This document shows positions 1-8,937 of a stretch of 64,000 bases of DNA, one piece after another. This DNA comes from CAYMAZ01 sp964526285. GTDB taxonomy: Bacteria; Bacteroidota; Bacteroidia; Bacteroidales; DTU049. The position numbers and the translations under genes were made by a program. The DNA lies in the NCBI GenBank assembly GCA_964526285.1, contig CAZGIW010000006.1, forward strand, positions 12,976-76,975, written 5' to 3'. Each line of letters opens with the position of its first letter. Within the stretch, counting starts at the first letter, position 1. The notes below the pieces were generated by a model. That model did not search any database and was not told the origin of the DNA. It saw nothing but the letters and a program-made list of their open reading frames with translations.

Positions 1-4
1 TTGT

Positions 5-3000
5 ATGAAAAAAATTAAATTTCTAATAGCAATTGCCACTGTAGTTTTTACAGTTTTTTCCCCTTTTTGTGCTTATTCACAAACGAATGTCACAATTATT
101 TCAGAAACTTCAACTGAAATTATTGTCAAATTTCAACCATCTGCTCCCACTTTTAAATCTGTGGAAACTCCCTGGGGAACCATGCAGATTCCGCAGGTAG
201 ATAAAGGCACATATGTGTTGAAGGGAGGATATCCTGAGATGCAGAAATTAACCGCCTCAGTGGTAATTTCACCTCAGGGGTCGTCAGATTTTGAAATTAT
301 CGGAGCAGATTATTATGAGTTGGAAAACGTGGATATTGCTCCATCCAAAGGGAATCTTTTGCGCAATGTAAATCCAGATGATGTTCCCTATGTCAAATCA
401 TCTGTATATTCTCAAAATGCATACTGGCCGGTCAGTCCAGCCACATTAAAAGATCCATATAACATCAGGACAATGCGAGGGCAGACGATTGTTGTTACTC
501 CATTTGCATGGAACCCGGTGTCAAAGTCACTAAGGATTTATACAGAGATTACAGTTCGGATATCTTTCACTTCTTCTCCCGGAATCAATGAACTGCCCCA
601 ACATGTGGCTGGTAATGAGTCTTATGATTTCGAACGTATTTATGAGCGTCAGTTTTTAAACTACAATTCTTCTTCATCAAAATATACTCCTGTAGAGGAA
701 GATGGTAATATGCTGATTATCTGTCATGGTTCTTTTCTGACAGAGATGGAGCCTTTTGTGCGCTGGAAAAACCAGAAAGGTATCCCAACAGAGATTGTTG
801 ATGTTGCCACTATTGGGAATTCAGCTCAGATTAAAACCTATGTGGAAAATTATTATAATACAAATGGACTGACATATCTTTTATTGGTTGGTGATCATGC
901 ACAGGTGCCTGCCAGTTCCACATCAGCTGGTCCTTCAGATAATAATTATTCTTATATTGTTGGAAGTGATCGTTATCCTGATATTTTTGTGGGGCGTTTT
1001 TCAGCAGAGAATGTTGGCCATGTCACAACGCAGGTTGAAAGATCAGTTCAATATGAAAAGTATCCCGAGATAGCGGGAACATGGTATAAGAAAGGGGCTG
1101 GTATTGCTTCAGAAGAAGGTCCTGGACATAATAATCTTTATGATCATGAACATTTGCAACAGATAAGGTTAAAGCTATTGGCATATAATTATTCAGATGT
1201 AACAGAGCACTATGAAGGTTCGCAGGGCGGGTTGGACATGCCAGGAGACCCAACAGCACTTCAGGTACTTGATGACCTGAATAGCGGAGCCAGCATTATT
1301 AACTATACTGGTCATGGTTGGGATCAGGGTTGGGGCACTTCCGGTTTCAGCAACACGCATGTTGATCAGTTGACTAATGTTAACAAACTTCCATTTATTT
1401 GGTCAGTGGCATGTGTCAATGGAAACTTCACAACAACCACATGCTTTGGAGAAGCCTGGCTCAGAGCAACACATAGTGGCCAGCCAACCGGTGCTATTGG
1501 CATTATGGCGTCCACAATTAATCAAAGCTGGAATCCTCCAATGAGCGGACAGTTGGAAATGGTTGACATTCTTATTGAATCATACAGTGGCAATATTAAA
1601 CGAAGCTTTGGTGGTATTAGCATGAATGGTTGTATGAAGATGAATGATGATTATGGAACAGGTGGTGAAGACATGACAGACACATGGGTTTTGTTTGGAG
1701 ACCCGTCTCTTGTTGTCAGAACAGATACTCCTGCACCCATGACTGTAACACATCAGGCACAGGCCATTATTGGAAATGACAATATTGATGTGCAGTGTAA
1801 TGTTGACGGTGCTTTGGTATGTTTAAGTATTGACGGGGTTATTCTCGGACGGGGATATGTGAACAGTGGAAATGTTAATATCATGTTTTCACCTTTAACT
1901 ACAATTGATCCAATAGATGTTGTGGTAACTGCCTACAATAAACAAACTTATCTGGGGACAATTAATGTTATACCCCCGGCAGGACCCTACGTAATCAGAG
2001 AAACTGTTGTTATTAATGATGCTGCAGGCAATAACAACGGACTGGCTGATTTTGGTGAAACGATTCAACTGAATGTAACTCTCAAAAATATTGGTGTTGA
2101 TCCTGCAACAAACGTGACGGCCACAGTGTCATCAGCCAACACCAACATTACAATAACTGGCAATAATGCCACATTTGGAAATATTGCTGCCGGTGGTTCG
2201 CATCTTGTGAACAATGCATTTAGCTTCACTGTCAATGATTCCATTACAGATCAGGAAATTGTATGGTTTTCTATCGCTGCTACTGATGGTGTTGATGTGT
2301 GGAACTCCACTTTTAGTATAACACTCAATGCACCGGTTTTGTCAGTAACAACAGTTCAGGTGAATGATGCCGGAGGAAATCAAAATGGAAGAATTGATCC
2401 GGGAGAAACAGTTCAGCTAATTTTTAATACATTGAATGATGGGCATGCAGATTCACCGCTTGCAACAGGACAACTGAGCAGCGGTTCTTCTAATGTTACA
2501 ATAACAAATGCCAGTGTCAATGCAGGAGCTTTGCCCTTAGGACAAACTACTCCGGTTGCCTTTGAGGTGACCATTGATCCGGCAACTCCCATAGGAACAG
2601 TAATAGATTTTTCATATACATGTAGTGCAAATCCATACTCAACTTCCAAACAGATTTCAATGGCTGCAGGGCTGATTGTTGAAGATTGGGAATCAAATGA
2701 TTTCAGTTCATATCCCTGGACTACTTCGGGCAATGCGCCATGGACAATCATCAGTGGTACAAATGTGTTTGAAGGAGGTTTTGCTGCCCGCTCTGGAGTT
2801 ATTAGTGACGATCAGCAAAGTATACTTAGTGTAACACTCAATATTGTTGCTGATGACACAATTTCATTCTACAAAAAAGTATCATGTGAATATGGTTCTC
2901 AATGGTCTCAATGGTGGGATTACCTTGTGTTTCACGTAAACACAACTGAAATGGGAAGATGGGACGGCGAAATTGACTGGTCAAGAGAAGCGTTCTTTGT

Positions 3001-3400
3001 CACTGCAGGTAGCAGAACGTTTAAATGGACGTACATAAAAGATTATATCTACAGTGAAGGTGAAGATGCTGCATGGATTGACTTTGTTGTGTTTCCTCCA
3101 TTTCAAACAGATATTTCTGTCCCAGAACAATCAAACGTTTCACACTATATTACATGCTTCCCAAATCCTGCAAATGATATGATAACAATATCTCTTGGGG
3201 TTTATAAATCTGATATCATCTCCATGGATATTGTTGACCTGAATGGGAAACTTGTTCTCTCTGTGGAGAACAATCTTATAATTGAACAGGGAGAGTATAC
3301 AAAAACAATAAATGTTGCACATCTTTCAGCAGGAAATTACTATCTGAGGTTATTGTCGGACAAAGTATCTCTGAACCATCCTTTTGTAATTGTCAGATAA
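5..3400 (+). CDS. Gingipain-family (C25) cysteine protease, T9SS-secreted
   Basis: Secreted cysteine endopeptidase of the gingipain family, likely exported through the outer membrane by the type IX system. A signal peptide covers about residues 1-25 (ending AYSQ). A propeptide-like region runs to about 220 and the C25 catalytic domain covers about 230-575. The catalytic pair is visible: His437 in YTGHG and Cys470 in ACVNG. Behind it lie two related CARDB/Ig-like modules, each opening with a Gly/Asn-rich 'NDAxGNxNG...D.GET' motif (about 660-880). A lectin/MAM-like stretch starts at EDWES (about 890-1030), and a T9SS sorting domain ends the protein (FPNPANDMITI ... FVIVR). At 1131 residues it is complete at the 3' end. 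The start lies 5 bases into the window, so its promoter is outside. It converges with the endonuclease gene, 7 bp away. Substrate specificity (Arg, Lys or other) cannot be read from the sequence. Confidence 0.93.
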   Translation: MKKIKFLIAIATVVFTVFSPFCAYSQTNVTIISETSTEIIVKFQPSAPTFKSVETPWGTMQIPQVDKGTYVLKGGYPEMQKLTASVVISPQGSSDFEIIGADYYELENVDIAPSKGNLLRNVNPDDVPYVKSSVYSQNAYWPVSPATLKDPYNIRTMRGQTIVVTPFAWNPVSKSLRIYTEITVRISFTSSPGINELPQHVAGNESYDFERIYERQFLNYNSSSSKYTPVEEDGNMLIICHGSFLTEMEPFVRWKNQKGIPTEIVDVATIGNSAQIKTYVENYYNTNGLTYLLLVGDHAQVPASSTSAGPSDNNYSYIVGSDRYPDIFVGRFSAENVGHVTTQVERSVQYEKYPEIAGTWYKKGAGIASEEGPGHNNLYDHEHLQQIRLKLLAYNYSDVTEHYEGSQGGLDMPGDPTALQVLDDLNSGASIINYTGHGWDQGWGTSGFSNTHVDQLTNVNKLPFIWSVACVNGNFTTTTCFGEAWLRATHSGQPTGAIGIMASTINQSWNPPMSGQLEMVDILIESYSGNIKRSFGGISMNGCMKMNDDYGTGGEDMTDTWVLFGDPSLVVRTDTPAPMTVTHQAQAIIGNDNIDVQCNVDGALVCLSIDGVILGRGYVNSGNVNIMFSPLTTIDPIDVVVTAYNKQTYLGTINVIPPAGPYVIRETVVINDAAGNNNGLADFGETIQLNVTLKNIGVDPATNVTATVSSANTNITITGNNATFGNIAAGGSHLVNNAFSFTVNDSITDQEIVWFSIAATDGVDVWNSTFSITLNAPVLSVTTVQVNDAGGNQNGRIDPGETVQLIFNTLNDGHADSPLATGQLSSGSSNVTITNASVNAGALPLGQTTPVAFEVTIDPATPIGTVIDFSYTCSANPYSTSKQISMAAGLIVEDWESNDFSSYPWTTSGNAPWTIISGTNVFEGGFAARSGVISDDQQSILSVTLNIVADDTISFYKKVSCEYGSQWSQWWDYLVFHVNTTEMGRWDGEIDWSREAFFVTAGSRTFKWTYIKDYIYSEGEDAAWIDFVVFPPFQTDISVPEQSNVSHYITCFPNPANDMITISLGVYKSDIISMDIVDLNGKLVLSVENNLIIEQGEYTKTINVAHLSAGNYYLRLLSDKVSLNHPFVIVR

Positions 3401-3407
3401 CAGGCGT

Positions 3408-4463
3408 TTATAACTTAATGCCTGACATAGTGTATGTTTGACTGTCTGAATGTATTCTGAAAACATACATTCCTGGTGGAATTAATGACATATCAAGTGT
3501 TTGGGGATAGTGTTCAATATTAAATGTGTATAAAACAATCCCTAAAACTGAGTAAATTTTAAGAACTGATGCTTCTTTTGTTGTTGCTGACAATGTGATA
3601 TTGTCTGTAAAAGGCATGGGAAAAAGCGAGAAGCATGAAATTTGAGAGTTAGAAATTCCGGCATCAGGACCCCATATCTGGCGCGCATATCCGGGATGGT
3701 CAATAAATGGATTGCGATTGTTTTGAATCTTAAAAATTGAATCATTTCGCGAAACTTCTTTCATATCAACAGGGTCATTTTCATGCCATTGCAGATATAA
3801 ATTGATAACCCATTGATTGAAAGCAGGCCAGGTGGTTCCGTCAAGCACTGCCGATGCTCCTGCCTCATTTGCTGGCCATCCGGAAATCAGATGTTCATAT
3901 CTTGTTACCATATAAAAAAGAATTCTGGCAAAATCACCCTTGTATTCATCCACAGGTTCAAACACTGTTCCACTGTATCCGGGAAAATTACTTGTGCCCA
4001 GTTTACTTCCGTTGTAAGATGTCCAGCTAACACTTCCAACCTGTCCGAATGGATAATTTGATCGTTTATTGTTTGTCCATGCATCAACAGGCACTATGTG
4101 ATGAAGATCGGCATACATGGGGTAGATCTCGCCTCCAATCCAACTTGTTGGGACTGAATGCTCACGATTGAAACAATCACATTCTGCTGAATAATTTCCA
4201 CACTGATCAGTGACAAACTGAAAATTGCAATCCGAATACATGTCCCAAACCTCACCAGAAGATTCTTTGTCGGTCTTTTCAAAATGCAGCCATAAGGATG
4301 CATATGTATTTGAAGTATGTCCGCTACTGATAATCTGAAACAATGCTGTTTTTAAATCCCCCTGAATTTTTCCTGTTGCCTGATTATAATATCCGGGAGG
4401 AATCTGTCCCGAAAGATGTTGAAAAACAAGCAAAAAGAATAGAATACAAACTGGTTTTTTCAT
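3408..4463 (-). CDS. Secreted endonuclease I with T9SS sorting domain
   Basis: Non-specific extracellular nuclease of the endonuclease I (EndA/NucM) family, 351 aa. The hallmark segment is present: NREHSVP, then a DLHH motif with His121/His122, then an NNKRSNYPFG stretch that matches the family's RSNYPFG signature. A signal peptide (MKKPVCILFFLLVF...LSGQ) begins at 4463. The open frame extends to 4547, but the extra 28 residues would bury that signal peptide, so 4463 is preferred. The C-terminal 75 residues look like a T9SS type-A sorting domain (FPMPFTDNITL ... GMYVFRI ... MSGIKL), so it is probably cell-surface or released. It most likely degrades environmental DNA and RNA for phosphate and nucleosides. 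It converges on the C25 protease gene with 7 bp between stops and no hairpin terminator visible. Confidence 0.92.
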   Translation of the reverse strand: MKKPVCILFFLLVFQHLSGQIPPGYYNQATGKIQGDLKTALFQIISSGHTSNTYASLWLHFEKTDKESSGEVWDMYSDCNFQFVTDQCGNYSAECDCFNREHSVPTSWIGGEIYPMYADLHHIVPVDAWTNNKRSNYPFGQVGSVSWTSYNGSKLGTSNFPGYSGTVFEPVDEYKGDFARILFYMVTRYEHLISGWPANEAGASAVLDGTTWPAFNQWVINLYLQWHENDPVDMKEVSRNDSIFKIQNNRNPFIDHPGYARQIWGPDAGISNSQISCFSLFPMPFTDNITLSATTKEASVLKIYSVLGIVLYTFNIEHYPQTLDMSLIPPGMYVFRIHSDSQTYTMSGIKL

Positions 4464-4658
4464 TAAAGCCAAATCTTCTGCAAAGATAATGCTTTTCAGA
4501 AGAATAAACGATACATGATTGTGCCTGATGAATTCTATCAAAAGCACACCCCCTTATGATACATTCAGTAATCATTAAATATTGGACACTTGTTAATACC
4601 TGGATGTTAATTTTGTGTTAAACACAAACAATTTAATTTAGACTACATAAAAACAAAC

Positions 4659-4666
4659 TATCTTTG
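4659..4666 (+). promoter_or_regulatory. Bacteroidota -7 promoter element TATCTTTG
   Basis: TATCTTTG matches the Bacteroidota -7 consensus TAnnTTTG exactly and lies 27 bp before the start codon of the TonB-like gene. No convincing -33 TTTG is seen. Confidence 0.6.
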
Positions 4667-4693
4667 CAAAATAAATCTTAAAACAAAAAAATT

Positions 4694-5041
4694 ATGAAAA
4701 CAAAATATTTTTTAACATTCATATTCTCGCTCTTGCTTTCATTTGCTGTATTTGCAGAAGGAGAAGAGGGAATAACACAAGAATCAGCATTTAACCAGAT
4801 GTTTTACAATGAAATCAGTTCTCAGTTGTACTTTCCTGATGAAGCAAGATCAATGGGTCTTGAGGGTTTTGTGCTTGTGAGTTTTGAAATTGGAGCCAAT
4901 GGTGATATTGAAATTCTTGAGATGAACAGTAGTGATATGATTTTTTACAATGCAGCCAAAGAGTCTTTATCAAACATATTGTTATGTTCACATGCACAAG
5001 GGAATGTATATAACATGCAGTTTAATTACAAACTATATTAA
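4694..5041 (+). CDS. Small secreted TonB-C-terminal-domain-like protein
   Basis: A 115-residue protein with a clear signal peptide (MKTKYFLTFIFSLLLSFAVFAE). What follows resembles the C-terminal domain of TonB: a 'YFPDEARSMGLEGFVLVSFEIGANG' region (cf. YPxxARxxGIxGxVxVxFxI) and a final helix/strand. There is no transmembrane anchor and no proline-rich spacer, so it is not a classical energy transducer. It may be a free periplasmic or secreted version of the fold. It stands alone, with its own TATCTTTG promoter box upstream and the hairpin-rich island directly downstream. The fold assignment is by motif resemblance and the function is unknown. Confidence 0.72.
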   Translation: MKTKYFLTFIFSLLLSFAVFAEGEEGITQESAFNQMFYNEISSQLYFPDEARSMGLEGFVLVSFEIGANGDIEILEMNSSDMIFYNAAKESLSNILLCSHAQGNVYNMQFNYKLY

Positions 5042-5451
5042 AAACGGACCCCTTAGCCTTGTAATGGCGTTTTTCGGTATACGTTAGCGAAGCGCGTATT
5101 ATCATCCGAAGTACACGAAGTGGACTAAGGATGGTAACGTTTTACGTTTATCGTATAACGGCCGATCACCGAACAACGCAGCCGATACTCGCAGGAGTTC
5201 ACCATGCGAAGCATGGCAACCGCTCCGAAGGAGTCCCTCACGGGAAACACCGTATAAAGCAAAAAACAGATTGTTGCTGGCAGTAACGAAATTGTTTAAA
5301 AAGTTGCTATGTAAATTTTACAATCATGCAGTAAAACTACCATCTGTCCCCAGATTTTTTACTTGTCCCAAAAATTCAACGATTTTTTTTTAGTAGCGAG
5401 CAGTTACAAAAAAGAAAAAAAAATTAAATTTTCTTGTCAGGCACAAAAACA
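5042..5451. other. Gene-free gap: GC-rich hairpin island then AT-rich spacer
   Basis: No open frame in this 410-bp gap resembles a gene. Bases 5060-5260 are markedly richer in G+C than the flanks and are packed with small dyads (annotated separately). Bases 5261-5451 are ordinary AT-rich spacer with A and T runs. The YwqK-type lipoprotein gene ends just to the right, on the minus strand. Confidence 0.7.
5087..5244. repeat. Cluster of GAA-loop mini-hairpins
   Basis: Six dyads lie in 158 bp. GCGAAGC (5087-5093). A nested 31-nt hairpin, 5103-5133, with arms CATCC/GGATG, AGT/ACT and CAC/GTG closed by GAA. ACTC/GAGT (5187-5198). CCATGC-GAA-GCATGG (5202-5216). CTCC-GAA-GGAG (5223-5233). CCC/GGG (5235-5244). 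Four of the six close with a GAA triloop, and GCGAAGC occurs twice (5087 and 5206). The heptamer d(GCGAAGC) is known as an unusually stable single-stranded DNA mini-hairpin. The island shares blocks with the gap near 15.4 kb, so it is a member of a dispersed repeat family. It could be a mobile-element remnant, a single-strand recombination site or a structured RNA. Confidence 0.65.
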
Positions 5452-5895
5452 CTAGTATTTTTGTTCTTTAAGAAATCGTCCTTCTTCATCGTAAAACTTC
5501 CACACTCCAACGGGTTCATCATTTTTATATTTGCCTTCATAATATAATTTCCCGTTGGGGTGATATACTTTTCTGTAGCCGTGCGACAATCCGTTTTTAA
5601 ATTCACCTTCACTCCATAGGTTTCCGTTATCATACCAATACTTCCATTCTCCGTGTCGTTCTCCATTTTTGTTAAATGTGCCTTCCATTTCCTTTTGTCC
5701 GTTTTGATAATACAAAATTTCTTTGGTTAACACCTTTTGATCTCCTTTTTCTTTATAAAACCGAACTGTTTTTTCCTGTCCGGGAGACCATGTTTCTTCA
5801 ACAACTTTAATTTCAGGAGAGGTTGAACATGATGATAGTAGAAAATGAACAGCAGTAATTAATAAGAAGGCGTGTATAAACCTTTTCGTATTCAT
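5452..5895 (-). CDS. YwqK/MORN_2-type repeat lipoprotein
   Basis: Lipoprotein of 147 aa built from YwqK-type (MORN_2) repeats. The signal peptide ends in a lipobox (HFLLSSC). The mature part carries successive 'YYxNGxxxxEGxFKNGxxHGxWKxY' modules, for example YYQNGQKEMEG, YDNGNLWSEGEFKNG and YHPNGKLYYEGKYKN. Some database entries call such proteins antitoxins of the YwqK family, but there is no toxin gene next door and that name should not be taken as function. The frame opens at 5934, but starting at 5895 gives a proper lipoprotein signal and leaves 7 bp after the OmpH-like gene instead of an overlap. It is last in a minus-strand run recQ-ompH-like-ywqK-like. Confidence 0.85.
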   Translation of the reverse strand: MNTKRFIHAFLLITAVHFLLSSCSTSPEIKVVEETWSPGQEKTVRFYKEKGDQKVLTKEILYYQNGQKEMEGTFNKNGERHGEWKYWYDNGNLWSEGEFKNGLSHGYRKVYHPNGKLYYEGKYKNDEPVGVWKFYDEEGRFLKEQKY

Positions 5896-5902
5896 AGTGT
5901 TG

Positions 5903-6547
5903 TTATTTTTTCTTGCTATTTGAGTAGCGTTCATTAAGGAGGGTTAGTACTTCTGTGGTGATATTAAACTCAGGATTGGTATAGAGAATTCCAACACCCT
6001 GTGTATATCCTAGAATATAGTCATATTGGTATTCTTCATTTACAATGGCCATTGCAACATTGAGAGAGTCATACACTCTTTGAGAAATGTCAAATTCTTT
6101 TTGGGCAATCTGGGAGGAATATTCTTCGCTAAGTTGAATAAGCGATTGTTGCTGTGCCATCAGGTTTTCTTCAGTTCTTTTTGCATCATCGTAACTGATA
6201 TTTCCCGATTGTACTTTGCTCTGATAACTTTGAATTTGTCCCTGCAAAGATTTTTCTCTATCCTGAAGGTCTTGTTGCAAACTCATTGTTTCTGTTTCCA
6301 GTTCAGCTTTCAAATCCTGAAAAAGCGTATATTGGCTTAGCAGAGTATCAGAATCAATATATGCAATGCTAATACAAGAGCTGTTTTGTTGCCCCTTTGA
6401 ATTATTTTTGTTTTTGGTAAGGATAAGAATAACACAAATTGCGATTCCAATAAAGAATACGATATTCAATACCGTTTGAATGTTTGAAAATCCTGAGTTT
6501 TTTTCTTTTCCTTCAATAGGTTCAATCTTTTTAATTTCTTCGTTCAT
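5903..6547 (-). CDS. Membrane-anchored OmpH/Skp-like protein
   Basis: A 214-residue protein with a short cytoplasmic N-terminus, one transmembrane helix (about 24-44, IQTVLNIVFFIGIAICVILIL) and a periplasmic OmpH/Skp-type region. That region starts with the strand IAYIDSDTLLSQY, passes through a long charged coiled coil (about 80-165) and ends with a strand like DYILGYTQGVGILY. Skp/OmpH proteins chaperone outer-membrane proteins in the periplasm. The family usually has a cleaved signal peptide, so a retained N-terminal anchor behind an acidic/basic leader is unusual. It lies 14 bp after recQ and 7 bp before the YwqK-like lipoprotein, so the three are probably one transcript. Confidence 0.82.
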   Translation of the reverse strand: MNEEIKKIEPIEGKEKNSGFSNIQTVLNIVFFIGIAICVILILTKNKNNSKGQQNSSCISIAYIDSDTLLSQYTLFQDLKAELETETMSLQQDLQDREKSLQGQIQSYQSKVQSGNISYDDAKRTEENLMAQQQSLIQLSEEYSSQIAQKEFDISQRVYDSLNVAMAIVNEEYQYDYILGYTQGVGILYTNPEFNITTEVLTLLNERYSNSKKK

Positions 6548-6561
6548 GATTTTTTATTTTT

Positions 6562-8766
6562 TTAGTTTCCAAGGTCGGAAATGAATTTAATTCTCATGAG
6601 TCTGACTTCTTCTTCAGAGTATTCGTTTTCTCCAAGAGCCAGTAATGCTTCCTGAATTGAATCTGTTTCAGCAGATGAAAAATATTCATAAATATCCTGC
6701 TGGTGGTATTCATCCACAACCTCATCAATATAATAGTTCAGATTTACTTTTGTTCCACTGGCAACAATTCGTTCAACCTCGTCTAGTAGATCACTGAATG
6801 TCAATGTTTTGGCCAAAGCAATCTGCTCAAGTGGAATTTTTCTGTCAATTGATTGAATGATATATACTTTAAGACCGGATTTATTAATTACTGACTTAAC
6901 AACAACATCATTTGGCCTTGTGATGTCATTTTCTTCAACATATTTTTTAATAATTTCCACAAAGGGCTGGCCATATTTTTGAGCTTTTCCAACACCAACA
7001 CCTGAAATATTTTTCATTTCTTCAAGTGTAATTGGATATTGAATAGCCATATCTTCCAATGAAGGGTCTTGAAAAATCACAAATGGGGGCAAATTTTCTT
7101 TACGTGCAATTTCTTTTCTAAGGTCTTTCAAAAGAGAAAACAGCATTTTGTCTGTGCCGCTTCCTTTTTGCATGCCACCACTACCTATAAAATCGTCATC
7201 ATCACCATCCGAATCATAATCATGGTCTTTTGCCATTTGAATTTCGTAAGGATTTTTCAAAAACTTCTCACCATCAGGAGCCATTTTAATTACGCCATAA
7301 TTTTCAATATCCTTATTCAGCAGTTTGATAATCAGCATTTGTCTAATAATGGCATTCCAAAATTTATCATCATAGTCCATGCCAGCTTCAAAACACTCAT
7401 AGGATTTAACCTTTGGGTTTTTGAGAGTACCTGTTACATTACCGGTTAAAATGCTGATAAGCTGCTTGGCTTTGAATTGTTGGTTGGTTTCTTTCACAGC
7501 ACTCAGCACTGTTAATACATGTTCTTTTGCTTCAAATTTCATTTTTGGATGTAAACAATTATCACAGGTTGAACAATTTTCAGATTCATAGGTTTCACCA
7601 AAATAATGGAGAAGTTGTTTTCTGCGGCATACAGATGATTCAGCATAAGAAATTACCTCCTGAAGAAGTTGTAGGGCAATTTCCTGTTCGGCCACAGGTT
7701 TGTTTTTTCCGAATTTTTCAATTTTTTGAATATCATCATAGCTGTAAAAGCCAAGACATTTGCCTTCACCTCCGTCACGTCCTGACCGGCCAGTTTCCTG
7801 ATAATAGCCTTCCAGGCTTTTTGGCATGTCATAGTGAATAATAAATCGCACATCGGGCTTGTCAATTCCCATTCCGAAAGCAATAGTAGCAACAATTATA
7901 TCAATTTCTTCCATCAAAAACATATCCTGATGCATTTTTCGCGTTTTGGCATCAAGACCGGCATGATAAGCAACTGCTTTTATTCCGTTTACCTGCAAGG
8001 CAGCAGCAATTTCTTCAACTTTTTTTCTGCTCAGACAGTATATTATGCCTGATTTTCCCAAATGTGAACGTACGAATTTCAATATTTCCTTGAAGATATC
8101 AGTGGTTTTTGGCCTTACCTCGTAATACAGGTTGGGTCTGTTAAATGACGATTTGTAAATGATAGCATCGGTCATTTGTAATGTTTTCAGTATGTCCTGT
8201 TGTACTTTTGGTGTTGCTGTGGCTGTAAGTGCAATTATTGGGACTTTTTTTCCAATGGTTTCAATAATTGGGCGAATTCTCCGGTACTCAGGTCTGAAGT
8301 CGTGTCCCCATTCAGAAATACAGTGGGCCTCATCAACGGCATAAAAACTAATTTCAATGTCGCGCAAAAATAATATATTGTCTTCCTTATTCAAAGACTC
8401 TGGTGCAAGAAAAAGCAATTTAGTCTTTCCTGACAACAGGTCTTCTTTTACCTGATGAATTTCTCCCCTTGATAATGATGAATTTAATACATGCGCTATT
8501 CCAGTATCAGTACCAAAATTGCGCATATTATCAACCTGGTTTTTCATAAGGGCAATAAGTGGAGAAATAATAATTGCCACCCCATTGGTCATTAGGGCTG
8601 GCAACTGATAACACATAGACTTGCCACCACCAGTGGGCATTATCACAAATGTGTCTTTTCCATCCATCAAACTCTTGATGATGTATTCCTGATTGTCCTT
8701 GAACTTATCAAAGCCAAAAACCTTCTTCAGCACTTCACGTAAATTTATTTCCTGTGTTTTCGGCAT
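6562..8766 (-). CDS. recQ: ATP-dependent DNA helicase RecQ
   Basis: 3'-5' superfamily 2 DNA helicase acting in recombination and repair, 734 aa from the preferred start. Visible are Walker A MPTGGGKS, the DEAH box in VDEAHCISEWGHDFRPEY, helicase C-terminal motifs (ATIAFGMGIDKPDVRF and QETGRSGRDG), the zinc-binding cysteines (CRRKQLLHYFG ... CSTCDNC), a winged-helix RQC region and an HRDC domain (about 570-650). A further C-terminal region of about 90 residues follows, as is usual in Bacteroidota RecQ. The frame opens at 8790 (MLLNETAVMPKTQ). The internal Met at 8766 is favoured because family members begin just before the 'INLxExLKKxFGFDxFKxNQE' block, and because a TATCTTTG box at 8805-8812 would leave almost no leader for 8790. 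Confidence 0.95.
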   Translation of the reverse strand: MPKTQEINLREVLKKVFGFDKFKDNQEYIIKSLMDGKDTFVIMPTGGGKSMCYQLPALMTNGVAIIISPLIALMKNQVDNMRNFGTDTGIAHVLNSSLSRGEIHQVKEDLLSGKTKLLFLAPESLNKEDNILFLRDIEISFYAVDEAHCISEWGHDFRPEYRRIRPIIETIGKKVPIIALTATATPKVQQDILKTLQMTDAIIYKSSFNRPNLYYEVRPKTTDIFKEILKFVRSHLGKSGIIYCLSRKKVEEIAAALQVNGIKAVAYHAGLDAKTRKMHQDMFLMEEIDIIVATIAFGMGIDKPDVRFIIHYDMPKSLEGYYQETGRSGRDGGEGKCLGFYSYDDIQKIEKFGKNKPVAEQEIALQLLQEVISYAESSVCRRKQLLHYFGETYESENCSTCDNCLHPKMKFEAKEHVLTVLSAVKETNQQFKAKQLISILTGNVTGTLKNPKVKSYECFEAGMDYDDKFWNAIIRQMLIIKLLNKDIENYGVIKMAPDGEKFLKNPYEIQMAKDHDYDSDGDDDDFIGSGGMQKGSGTDKMLFSLLKDLRKEIARKENLPPFVIFQDPSLEDMAIQYPITLEEMKNISGVGVGKAQKYGQPFVEIIKKYVEENDITRPNDVVVKSVINKSGLKVYIIQSIDRKIPLEQIALAKTLTFSDLLDEVERIVASGTKVNLNYYIDEVVDEYHQQDIYEYFSSAETDSIQEALLALGENEYSEEEVRLMRIKFISDLGN

Positions 8767-8804
8767 AACAGCTGTTTCATTTAATAACATTTTTTATTGA
8801 CCTG

Positions 8805-8812
8805 CAAAGATA
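8805..8812 (-). promoter_or_regulatory. Promoter element TATCTTTG for recQ operon
   Basis: Reading the minus strand gives TATCTTTG, an exact TAnnTTTG match, 38 bp before the preferred recQ start. Confidence 0.6.
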
Positions 8813-8937
8813 TGATTTTTTTAATTTTTTCAATTCTTTTATGCAAACTTAATTCATTATTTCAACACAAAAAACATTTTTTTCATTTTTTTGCAAAAAA
8901 AGATGTAATTTGCACTGGTTTTTAATTATATATTACA

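Noticed and set aside
5042..5265. CRISPR array or integron cassette array
   Set aside because: Hairpins are of different sequence and spacing with no regular repeat-spacer pattern, and there is no integrase or cas gene nearby. An attC-like role is only a possibility.
5452..5895. Antitoxin of a toxin-antitoxin pair
   Set aside because: The YwqK family is sometimes labelled this way, but no toxin-like small gene is adjacent and the lipobox makes it an envelope protein.
7069..7449. 126-codon plus-strand frame inside recQ
   Set aside because: Shadow of recQ on the other strand; irregular composition and no promoter.
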